Below the pieces are notes generated by a model that saw nothing but the letters and a program-made list of their open reading frames with translations, did not search any database and had not been told where the DNA came from. Both the position numbers and the translations under genes were made by a program. A stretch of DNA of 64,000 nucleotides. Source: Serpens sp964410065 (GTDB lineage Bacteria > Pseudomonadota > Gammaproteobacteria > Pseudomonadales > Pseudomonadaceae). Numbering within the stretch: the stretch's first letter is position 1; each line of letters begins with the position of its first letter. The DNA lies in NCBI GenBank assembly GCA_964410065.1, contig CAYPFO010000002.1:1-64000 (forward strand). Direction: 5' to 3'. Positions 17,186-24,314 of the stretch are shown here, piece by piece.

Positions 17186-17614
17186 ATGCGCGTGATGGTG
17201 ATCGTCAAAGCCGACCCAAGCTACGAAGCAGGCATCATGCCCAGCGAAGAATTGCTGACGGCCATGGGACGTTACAACGAAGAACTGGCCAAGGCGGGTG
17301 TGTTGCTGGCCGGAGAAGGATTGCAGCCCAGTTCAAAGGGCGCCCGGGTTAAATTTTCCGGCACCCAGCGCACCGTGATCGACGGCCCCTTTGCGGAGAC
17401 CAAGGAGCTGATTGCGGGCTTTTGGATTTTTCAGGTTTCCTCGATGACCGAAGCCATTGAATGGGTCAAACGCTGTCCCAACCCAATGCTAGGAGACTCG
17501 GAAATCGAAATCCGTCCGATTTTCGAAGTGGAGGATTTTGGGGAGGCATTCACTGCGGAGTTGCGCGAGCAGGAGGAGCGAATTCGAACACTGGCTGCTG
17601 GGCGTTCGGAATAA
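17186..17614 (+). CDS. YciI-related (DGPF domain) protein
   Basis: A 142-residue YCII/DGPF-domain protein with the diagnostic DGPFAETKELIAGFWI segment and the core RVMVIVKADPSYEAG. The fold resembles a ferredoxin-like dimer, and the family often sits beside ECF sigma factors, although none is present here. The catalytic role is unproven. A perfect AGGAGG Shine-Dalgarno precedes the ATG. The gene faces the acetoacetate-CoA ligase gene convergently and is transcribed alone. Confidence 0.88.
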   Translation: MRVMVIVKADPSYEAGIMPSEELLTAMGRYNEELAKAGVLLAGEGLQPSSKGARVKFSGTQRTVIDGPFAETKELIAGFWIFQVSSMTEAIEWVKRCPNPMLGDSEIEIRPIFEVEDFGEAFTAELREQEERIRTLAAGRSE

Positions 17615-17654
17615 ATGCCTACCACAACCAGGTCTGTATTAGCTTCCGGGGCGC

Positions 17655-19610
17655 TCAATCCCGCAGTTGCGGTAAATCGCGAAACAGCTCTAGGGCCTGC
17701 GGATTGGCCAGAGCGTCGGTGTTCTTGACCGGCTGGCCGTGTACGACATTGCGCACGGCCAGCTCGACGATCTTGCCGCTGAGCGTGCGAGGAATATCCG
17801 CCACCTGGACGATTTTAGCGGGCACGTGTCGCGGCGAGGTGTTGGCGCGAATCACCTGCCGAATGCGGGCCTGCAGCTCATCGCTCAGCAGCTTGCCGCT
17901 GCGCAAACGCACGAAGAGCACCATGCGCACATCGTTCTGCCATTCCTGGCCAATGGCGATGGCTTCCAGGACATCCTCGACCTTTTCTACCTGGCGGTAG
18001 ATCTCCGCAGTGCCAATGCGCACGCCGCCGGGGTTGAGGACCGCGTCGGACCGGCCGTGGATCACCAGCCCGCCATGGGCGGTTTCTTCGGCATAGTCGC
18101 CATGGGCCCATACGCCGGGAAACGTTTCGAAATAGGCCGCCTTGAATCGGACTCCTTGCGGGTCGTTCCAAAAACCCACCGGCATGGACGGGAAATGACG
18201 GGTGCAAACCAGCTCACCTTTCTCGCCAATCACGCGTTGGCCGTGTTCGTTCCATACCTCGACCGCCATACCCAGGCCCTTGCATTGCAACTCGCCGCGC
18301 CAGACGGGCAGGGTTGGGTTGCCGAGGGCGAAGCAGGAGACGATATCGGTGCCGCCGGAAATGGATGACAGGCACAGGTCGGCTTTGATCTCGCGGTACA
18401 CGTAGTCGAAACTTTCGTGGGCCAAGGGTGAACCGGTGGAGAGGATGGCTTTCAGCCGTGTGAGGCGGTGGGTATCGATGGGTTTGGCGCCGGCTTTCTG
18501 CAGAGCGGCCAGATAGCGGGCGCTGGTGCCGAAAATACTGATGTTCTCGCTGTCGATCAGGTCGATCAGACGTTCCGGCCCGGGGTGCAGGGGCGAGCCG
18601 TCGTACAACACCAGGGTAGCGCCCTGACTAAGGCCGGATACCAGCCAGTTCCACATCATCCAGCCACAGGTGGTGAAATAGAACAGCGTGTCATTCACCT
18701 GTAGGTCGGTGTGCAGTCCCAGCTCCTTGACGTGTTGTAACAAAGTACCGCCCACGCTGTGCACAATGCATTTCGGCACGCCGGTGGTGCCGCTGGAATA
18801 CAGGATGTACAGCGGTTGGGCGAAGGCGACTGGAGTGAAGCTAGGCTCGCCTTCAGCCCGGTAAACGTCTTCCCATAGGACAACCCGCGCTGCGGTGTGA
18901 AGTTCATCCGGGCGTGCTTCGGGGTGGGCGTAGGGGAGCAGGATCAGCAACTCCAGCGTCGGCAGGCTGGGAAGAATCTCGTTGAGCTTGTTAGTCAGGT
19001 CCAGAGTCTTGCCGGCGTAACGATAGCCGGCACAGGCCAGCAAAACCTTGGGTTCGATCTGTCCAAAACGGTCAATCACACCTTGGGTGCCAAAGTCGGG
19101 TGAACAGCTCGACCAGGTAGCGCCCAAGCTGGCAGTGGCAAGCATGCCGACCACCGTCTGCCAGGTGTTAGGCATGATGGCGGCAACCCGATCACCGAGC
19201 CCGACGCCTGCCTCGCGCAAACTGTTCTGCAGGCCGGCAACATGAGCGGCCAGCTCGGCATGGCTGAGCTGTTCCCGCGTGCCGTCTTCGCCAACGGCCA
19301 CCAATGCAGGGTGATTGTCGCGACGGCGCAGCAAGTGCTCGGCAAAATTCAGCGTGGCGCCGGGAAACCAGCGCGCATCCGGCATGTGCGGACCTTCGTC
19401 GAGCACGCTGTGTGGCTGCTCATGAAAGGCAATCCGGAAGAAATCAACGATGGACGCCCAGAACTCGGCGCGGTGTTCCACGCTCCAGGCATGCAGTGTC
19501 TGATAGTCGAGCAGTACTCGCCCATGGTGCTGTTCGACAAACCGCCGGAAAGCGTCCATCCGGGTGTTGGCGATGTGCTCGGCAGTCGGGATCCAGAGGG
19601 GTGTCTGCAT
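17655..19610 (-). CDS. Acetoacetate-CoA ligase (acetoacetyl-CoA synthetase)
   Basis: A 651-residue ANL-superfamily ligase that activates acetoacetate with ATP and CoA to acetoacetyl-CoA. The length is that of acetoacetyl-CoA synthetase and clearly above fatty-acyl ligases. Visible motifs are YSSGTTGVPK (271-280), SGGTDI, HGDYAEE, HGRSDAVLNPGG and TLSGK with the catalytic Lys613. It is the third gene after the permease and 3-hydroxybutyrate dehydrogenase, completing 3-hydroxybutyrate degradation. It can also take acetoacetate made by LiuE of the liu operon. The 99-bp gap before it contains a hairpin that may lower its expression. Confidence 0.93.
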   Translation of the reverse strand: MQTPLWIPTAEHIANTRMDAFRRFVEQHHGRVLLDYQTLHAWSVEHRAEFWASIVDFFRIAFHEQPHSVLDEGPHMPDARWFPGATLNFAEHLLRRRDNHPALVAVGEDGTREQLSHAELAAHVAGLQNSLREAGVGLGDRVAAIMPNTWQTVVGMLATASLGATWSSCSPDFGTQGVIDRFGQIEPKVLLACAGYRYAGKTLDLTNKLNEILPSLPTLELLILLPYAHPEARPDELHTAARVVLWEDVYRAEGEPSFTPVAFAQPLYILYSSGTTGVPKCIVHSVGGTLLQHVKELGLHTDLQVNDTLFYFTTCGWMMWNWLVSGLSQGATLVLYDGSPLHPGPERLIDLIDSENISIFGTSARYLAALQKAGAKPIDTHRLTRLKAILSTGSPLAHESFDYVYREIKADLCLSSISGGTDIVSCFALGNPTLPVWRGELQCKGLGMAVEVWNEHGQRVIGEKGELVCTRHFPSMPVGFWNDPQGVRFKAAYFETFPGVWAHGDYAEETAHGGLVIHGRSDAVLNPGGVRIGTAEIYRQVEKVEDVLEAIAIGQEWQNDVRMVLFVRLRSGKLLSDELQARIRQVIRANTSPRHVPAKIVQVADIPRTLSGKIVELAVRNVVHGQPVKNTDALANPQALELFRDLPQLRD

Positions 19611-19674
19611 GGGAGAGGACCTTGGTGTGCAAACTCTTGTTGGATTCTAGCCTCGACGTAAAACCGCGACCGAA

Positions 19675-19695
19675 AGTCGCTCCGCTGGAGCGACT
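19675..19695 (-). terminator. Hairpin between bdhA and acetoacetate-CoA ligase genes
   Basis: AGTCGCTCC and GGAGCGACT form a perfect 9-bp stem with a 3-base loop. On the minus strand TTTCGG follows, so the T run is short. It may be a partial terminator or an mRNA-stabilising hairpin inside the operon. Confidence 0.4.
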
Positions 19696-19709
19696 ATTTG
19701 GGTCTTGCG

Positions 19710-20480
19710 CTATTGCGCGGTCCAGCCACCGTCCATGTTCCAGGCGGCGCCGCGCACCTGATTGGCTGCCGAGCTGCAGAGGAACAACACCAACTCGCCC
19801 AGCTGTTGAGGGGTGACGAAATCCAGCGAGGGTTGTTTTTCAGCCAGCAATTCCTGGCGGGCCTGGGCGGTACTTCCATGTGCGTGGGTGCGGCTGTCGA
19901 TCTGCTTTTGCACCAGCGGCGTCAGCACCCAGCCCGGGCAAATGGCATTGCAGGTAATGGCGGTGGTCGCGGTCTCCAGCGCCACGACCTTGGTCAGGCC
20001 GATCACTCCATGCTTGGCGGCGACATAGGCGGATTTCTGCGCAGACCCCACCAGTCCGTGCACTGAGGCGATGTTGACGATCCGCCCCCAGCCGCGCTGG
20101 CGCATGCCTGGCAGAGCCAAACGTGTGGTGTGAAAGACCGAGGACAGGTTGATGGACAGGATTGCATCCCAGCGTTCTGCCGGAAATTCCTCCACCGGCG
20201 CCACATGCTGGATGCCGGCATTGTTGACCAGGATGTCGATACCGCCGAACTCCCGTTGCGCGTAGTCGCTCATGTCGGCGATCTGCTCCGGATCGGAAAC
20301 GTCCGCCGGCTGATGCACGACCTTGCCGCCATAGCGTTTTACTTCGGCAATCGCTGCGTCGGCATCGCCGAAGCCGTTGAGAATCAAGTTGGCACCTGCG
20401 GCGGCCAACGTATGGGCGATGCCCAGGCCAATGCCGCTGGTGGAGCCGGTGACCAGTGCGGTCTTGCCTTTCAAGCTCAT
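19710..20480 (-). CDS. bdhA: 3-hydroxybutyrate dehydrogenase
   Basis: A 256-residue short-chain dehydrogenase that oxidises D-3-hydroxybutyrate to acetoacetate with NAD. It has the cofactor loop TGSTSGIG (11-18), NNAG (86-89) and the catalytic Ser139, Tyr152 and Lys156. The segments YVAAKHGVIGLTKVVALE and the CNAICPGWVLTPLV block are typical of bacterial BdhA. It lies between the GntP-type permease and the acetoacetate-CoA ligase in one orientation, with a 62-bp gap to the permease stop. The context makes the substrate assignment strong. Confidence 0.95.
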   Translation of the reverse strand: MSLKGKTALVTGSTSGIGLGIAHTLAAAGANLILNGFGDADAAIAEVKRYGGKVVHQPADVSDPEQIADMSDYAQREFGGIDILVNNAGIQHVAPVEEFPAERWDAILSINLSSVFHTTRLALPGMRQRGWGRIVNIASVHGLVGSAQKSAYVAAKHGVIGLTKVVALETATTAITCNAICPGWVLTPLVQKQIDSRTHAHGSTAQARQELLAEKQPSLDFVTPQQLGELVLFLCSSAANQVRGAAWNMDGGWTAQ

Positions 20481-20542
20481 GGGTGTTCCCTCGTTCGGGA
20501 GGCGCGGGCGGGGGGTGTGCGCCAGCGCCGCATTGATGGGTA

Positions 20543-21934
20543 TCAGACGATGCCGGTGGCGTAGTACACGCCGATCACGAAAAACACGGCGACGGTGGAG
20601 ATCAGCGTAATACCGAAAATGTCCTTGTACGCCTCGCGATGGGTCAGGCCGGTGACCGCCAGCAGCGTGATCACGGCGCCGTTGTGGGGCAGGGTGTCCA
20701 TCCCGCCACTGGCCATCGACGCCACGCGGTGCAGGACTTCCAGAGGAATCGCGGCGGCATTGGCGGCGCTGACGAAGCTTTCGGACATGGCGGCCAGGGC
20801 GATGCTCATGCCGCCGGACGCCGAACCGGTGATCCCGGCCAGCAGGTTGACGGTGACGGCCTCGTTGATCAGCGGATTGGGGATGCTCTCCAGGGCATTG
20901 GCCACCAGCATGAACCCAGGCAGGGCGGCGATAACCGCGCCGAACCCGTATTCAGAAGCGGTATTCATGGCGGCCAGCAGCGAGCCGCCGACGGCGGTCT
21001 TGGTCCCTTCGGCCAGCTTGTGCTTGACCGTGCGGAACGAGCACAGCAGTACCAGCAGAATCCCGGTCAGCAGCGCCGCCTCAACGGCCCAGATGCCGGT
21101 GATCTTGGCAACCTCGGTCTGAATGGGCGCGCTCATGCCGGGCAATTGCAGGATGTGGCTCTGCCCATACAGCTGCGGGATCAGGTTGGTGTACACCAGG
21201 TTGGAGATCCCTACCACCAGCAGCGGCGACAGGGCCAGCCAGGGGTTCGGCAGCGTGATGTCATCCGGGGTGTCAGGCTCGTTACGCAGGTCTGTGCCAT
21301 AGCCTTCGCCCGCGCGCTGGGCTTTATTCAACTGCCGGCGCAGATACAGCATGCCGATGAAGAACATGAACAGCGTACCGGCGACTCCGAGCCAGGGCGC
21401 TGCCCAGGCATTGGTGCTGAAGAAGGCGGTCGGGATGATGTTCTGGATTTGCGGCGTACCCGGCAGCGCAGTCATGGTGAAGGTGAACGCGCCGAGGGCG
21501 ATGGTCGCAGGGATCAGGCGCTTGGGGATGTTGCTCTGGCGGAACATCTCCGCGGCGAAGGGGTAAACCGCGAACACCACCACGAACAGCGAGACGCCAC
21601 CGTAGGTGAGCAGGGCGCAGACCAGAACGATGACCAGCATCGCCTGTTGGGTGCCGAGCAGACGGATGGCAGCGGCCACGATCGAGCGCGAGAAGCCGGA
21701 CAGCTCGATCAGTTTGCCGAACACGGCGCCGAGCAGGAAGACCGGAAAGTACAGCTTCACGAAGCCGACCATTTTGTCCATGAACAGGCCGGTAAACGCG
21801 GGTGCCACGGCGGAAGGGTCAGTGAGCAGGACGGCCCCCATGGCGGCAATGGGGGCGAAGAGGATGACACTGTAACCGCGGTAGGCGGCCAGCATCAGTA
21901 GTACCAATGCAGCAAGGGCGACGATGACACTCAT
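20543..21934 (-). CDS. GntP-family permease, probable D-3-hydroxybutyrate transporter
   Basis: A 463-residue inner-membrane transporter of the GntP family with about twelve or more hydrophobic segments and the family block GSASGGMSIALAAMSE. It is the first gene of the operon with bdhA and the acetoacetate-CoA ligase and sits next to the sigma-54 activator, the same arrangement as in P. aeruginosa. The substrate is therefore probably D-3-hydroxybutyrate rather than gluconate; this is inferred from context. AAGGAG lies upstream of the ATG. A sigma-54 promoter and a CA-rich motif precede it. Confidence 0.9.
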   Translation of the reverse strand: MSVIVALAALVLLMLAAYRGYSVILFAPIAAMGAVLLTDPSAVAPAFTGLFMDKMVGFVKLYFPVFLLGAVFGKLIELSGFSRSIVAAAIRLLGTQQAMLVIVLVCALLTYGGVSLFVVVFAVYPFAAEMFRQSNIPKRLIPATIALGAFTFTMTALPGTPQIQNIIPTAFFSTNAWAAPWLGVAGTLFMFFIGMLYLRRQLNKAQRAGEGYGTDLRNEPDTPDDITLPNPWLALSPLLVVGISNLVYTNLIPQLYGQSHILQLPGMSAPIQTEVAKITGIWAVEAALLTGILLVLLCSFRTVKHKLAEGTKTAVGGSLLAAMNTASEYGFGAVIAALPGFMLVANALESIPNPLINEAVTVNLLAGITGSASGGMSIALAAMSESFVSAANAAAIPLEVLHRVASMASGGMDTLPHNGAVITLLAVTGLTHREAYKDIFGITLISTVAVFFVIGVYYATGIV

Positions 21935-22012
21935 CGGAATTCTCCTTGGGCACTGCAGCGAAGCAATCGGGCGCGGCGGGGTTATTCCAGGCTGACGGCT
22001 TCGTGGCAGGCA

Positions 22013-22027
22013 TTTTGTTGTTGTTTT
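22013..22027 (-). promoter_or_regulatory. Crc/Hfq-like CA motif in the permease leader
   Basis: On the minus strand the sequence AAAACAACAACAAAA matches the AANAANAA target repeatedly. It falls about 20-33 bases after the predicted sigma-54 start and some 80 bases before the ATG. In Pseudomonas such motifs bind Hfq/Crc for carbon catabolite repression, which fits a secondary carbon source. The distance from the ATG is longer than usual. Confidence 0.55.
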
Positions 22028-22056
22028 AGGTGCGGAGCGAGCCGCAACGAAGCTAT

Positions 22057-22072
22057 AGCGAGTTTTGTGCCA
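22057..22072 (-). promoter_or_regulatory. Sigma-54 promoter of the ketone-body operon
   Basis: On the minus strand TGGCAC-AAAAC-TCGCT gives the invariant GG (-24) and GC (-12) separated by exactly 10 bp, with TGGCAC matching the consensus left half perfectly. It faces the permease gene, and an EBP-type activator gene is adjacent. Confidence 0.85.
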
Positions 22073-22203
22073 TGTCGGTAACGTACTGATTTATAAGAAT
22101 TTTTCTCATTGTTCTTGAAAAGAGGCGGGTGGTGGGTTCTCCAAACAGAGAAAACCGCTGACTAAACCCAAGGCAAAAGCCAGGTTGCATCAGGGGTCTC
22201 GCG

Positions 22204-22230
22204 CTGTCTCCTTTCGGAGACAGCTGTCTC
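22204..22230. promoter_or_regulatory. Probable HbcR upstream activating sequence
   Basis: Three copies of the heptamer CTGTCTC occur as CTGTCTC (22204-22210), inverted GAGACAG (22217-22223) and CTGTCTC (22224-22230). The last two form a perfect 14-bp palindrome. The cluster is 130-160 bp upstream of the GG-N10-GC promoter, a normal enhancer distance, and lies directly after the hbcR stop. No T tract follows on the minus strand, so it does not look like a terminator. Confidence 0.7.
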
Positions 22231-22234
22231 GCTA

Positions 22235-23638
22235 TCAAGACAAAATGCCCAGCGCAGCCATTTTCTTGTACAGGGTGGAGCGCCCCATGCGCAGCTGGCG
22301 GGCCGTCGCGTCGACATTCCCGTCCTGTTCGGCCAGTGCCGCTGAGATGAACTGTCGCTCGAACTGCAGCCGTGCCTGCTGGAAGTCGCCCGAGACGGGC
22401 AGGGTGTACCGTGACAGCGAGGGAGCGGTTAGCGGGTGAAGGACGCCGATGGCGGTGCGCAGCGCTTCCTCGCTCAGCACTGCCTCGTCGTTAAGCAGTG
22501 CGGCGCGCTCCAGGACGTTGCGCAGTTCGCGGATATTCCCCGGCCAGGCATGGCGCGAGAGCAGGTCGAGGGCTTGCGGAGCAAGCTCATGATGGTTGCC
22601 AAGCTCGTCGAAGATGGCTTCGCACAGGGCCGGCAGGTCCTCGAGGCGCTCGCGCAGCGGCGGCACGCGAATCGGCAGGACGTTGAGGCGGTAATACAGG
22701 TCCGCACGGAACTCGCCACGCTGCACGGCCGCTTCAAGGTCGATGGAAGTCGCGGCAATCAGGCGGATATCGCTGCTGATCACCTCATTGGAGCCGACCG
22801 GCTCGAATTCCTTTTCCTGCAGCACGCGCAGCAGTTTGCTCTGCAGCGGCATCGGCATGTCGCCAAGCTCGTCGAGAAACAGGGTGCCGCCCTGGGCGAT
22901 CTGCAGCTTGCCGGCCCGTCCCTTGCGATCCGCACCGGTGAACGCACCCGGTGCGGTGCCGAAGAACTCGGCCTCCAGCAGTGTTTCCGGGATGGCAGCG
23001 GTGTTGACGCTGACAAAAGCCTTATGGGCTCGCGGGGAAGTGCTGTGGATGGCATGGGCCAGCAGCTCCTTACCGGTGCCGGTTTCGCCTAACAGCAGTA
23101 CGGGCGAATCGGCGGTAGCACTGCGTCTGGCGCGGCGTTTCACTTCCAGGCTGGCTGCGCTGGTGCCGATAAAATGCGCAAAATTGTATTTGGCTTGGCG
23201 CGCGCGCAATAACGAACGGGTCGAGGCCAGTTCCTCCTGCATCTGTTGGTAGCGGGTCAGCAACGGCGCCAAGGTTTTCAACCGACCGAACAAGGCGAAG
23301 CCGATGGCGCCGATGACCTGCTCGGCATCGTCGCGAATCGGCAGGCGCATCACCACCAGCGGTTCGGTGGGCGTATCGAGCATATCCAGCAGAAGGGGCT
23401 GTCCGGTGTTCACCACTTCGCGCATCAAACTGCTGGGAATCACGCTTTCACACGGCTTGCCGATGGCCTCCTGGGCGCTGGCCAGGCCGAAACGCTGGGC
23501 ATAGCGCTCATTCATCCAGACGATAGTGGCATTGCGATCGACAATGATCGTGCCTGCACTGGACTGCTCGACGATTTCAAACAGCGAGCGGATGGCGAGT
23601 TGGCGTACCTGTTGGTAATCCTTGAGACTGGTATCCAT
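22235..23638 (-). CDS. hbcR: Sigma-54-dependent activator of 3-hydroxybutyrate catabolism
   Basis: A 467-residue bacterial enhancer-binding protein. An N-terminal PAS-like domain (about 15-125) precedes the AAA+ domain with Walker A GETGTGKE (184-191), the sigma-54 contact loop GAFTGA (231-236) and Walker B GTLFLDELGDM (251-261). A Fis-type helix-turn-helix ends the protein (NVDATARQLRMGRSTLYKKM). No receiver domain is present, so the PAS domain probably senses a metabolite. It lies directly upstream of the permease-bdhA-ligase operon, whose promoter is sigma-54 type. The symbol follows the P. aeruginosa gene in the same context. Confidence 0.9.
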   Translation of the reverse strand: MDTSLKDYQQVRQLAIRSLFEIVEQSSAGTIIVDRNATIVWMNERYAQRFGLASAQEAIGKPCESVIPSSLMREVVNTGQPLLLDMLDTPTEPLVVMRLPIRDDAEQVIGAIGFALFGRLKTLAPLLTRYQQMQEELASTRSLLRARQAKYNFAHFIGTSAASLEVKRRARRSATADSPVLLLGETGTGKELLAHAIHSTSPRAHKAFVSVNTAAIPETLLEAEFFGTAPGAFTGADRKGRAGKLQIAQGGTLFLDELGDMPMPLQSKLLRVLQEKEFEPVGSNEVISSDIRLIAATSIDLEAAVQRGEFRADLYYRLNVLPIRVPPLRERLEDLPALCEAIFDELGNHHELAPQALDLLSRHAWPGNIRELRNVLERAALLNDEAVLSEEALRTAIGVLHPLTAPSLSRYTLPVSGDFQQARLQFERQFISAALAEQDGNVDATARQLRMGRSTLYKKMAALGILS

Positions 23639-23742
23639 GCGTTACGTGCAGCAATGCGATTCGAAACGGAAGGTCGGTTTGGCGAGCGGTAGAGCCTCGC
23701 CTATAGTCCTGATCTTTGCTCCTGTGACAAAGGACTCACTTC

Positions 23743-24159
23743 ATGCGCCTGTTTCTATTGGCCTGCATTCTGGCCGGCCCGGTCCTGGCCGAACCGGGAC
23801 ATTTACCCCTGTCGTTTGGAGAGCATCGCCTGCACGTCGAGTACGCGTCCAGCCCTGATGAGCGTCAACGTGGCCTGATGGAGCGTACCGAATTGGCCGA
23901 GTCGGCCGGCATGCTGTTCAGGTTCCCCGCGCTGAAGCGTCAGTGTCTGTGGATGAAAGATACGCCACTGCCGCTGTCTGCCGCCTTCCTCGATGAGCAG
24001 GGGCGGGTCATCAACCTCATCGACCTCGAACCCCATGATCTGCAGATCAAATGCTCCAGCGCGCCCGCCCGCTTTGCCGTGGAGACCAATCAGGGCTGGT
24101 TCGACCAGCGACAGATCGTACCCGGCGTGCAGGTAATGGGGCTGCCGGCAGCTGAGTAA
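23743..24159 (+). CDS. DUF192 family periplasmic protein
   Basis: A 138-residue secreted protein. MRLFLLACILAGPVLA is a short signal peptide cleaved near residue 16, and the rest is a DUF192 domain with ERQRGLMERTELAESAGMLF and the LWMKDTPLPLSAAFLD core. The family has a solved beta fold but no agreed function. AAAGGA precedes the ATG. The gene is divergent from hbcR with about 100 bp between starts, so the gap holds both promoters. Nothing else unusual is visible. Confidence 0.9.
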   Translation: MRLFLLACILAGPVLAEPGHLPLSFGEHRLHVEYASSPDERQRGLMERTELAESAGMLFRFPALKRQCLWMKDTPLPLSAAFLDEQGRVINLIDLEPHDLQIKCSSAPARFAVETNQGWFDQRQIVPGVQVMGLPAAE

Positions 24160-24314
24160 GTGCAGGCTGCTCCGACGAGCCCGGTAGGCTGGTGGCACGT
24201 TTGTCTTTTGCGACATCAGACCGATACCAACCAGCGGATTGCAGGGGTTGTCGGGTGTTATGCATAATGCCGGACTTTTTCTGGCCGGGTTTTCCGGTAT
24301 CTCTTTAGGCTGCC

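Larger units (their letters stand above)
21935..22234 (-). promoter_or_regulatory. Control region of the ketone-body operon
   Basis: The 300-bp gap between the permease start and the hbcR stop contains no gene. From distal to proximal it holds three activator half-sites (22204-22230), a GG-N10-GC sigma-54 promoter (22057-22072), and an untranslated leader of about 110 bases with a CA-rich motif (22013-22027) and a strong Shine-Dalgarno. The parts are listed separately. Confidence 0.75.

Noticed and set aside
22203..22224. Rho-independent terminator of hbcR
   Set aside because: The stem is good, but no T tract follows on the minus strand, and the third CTGTCTC copy fits an activator site better.
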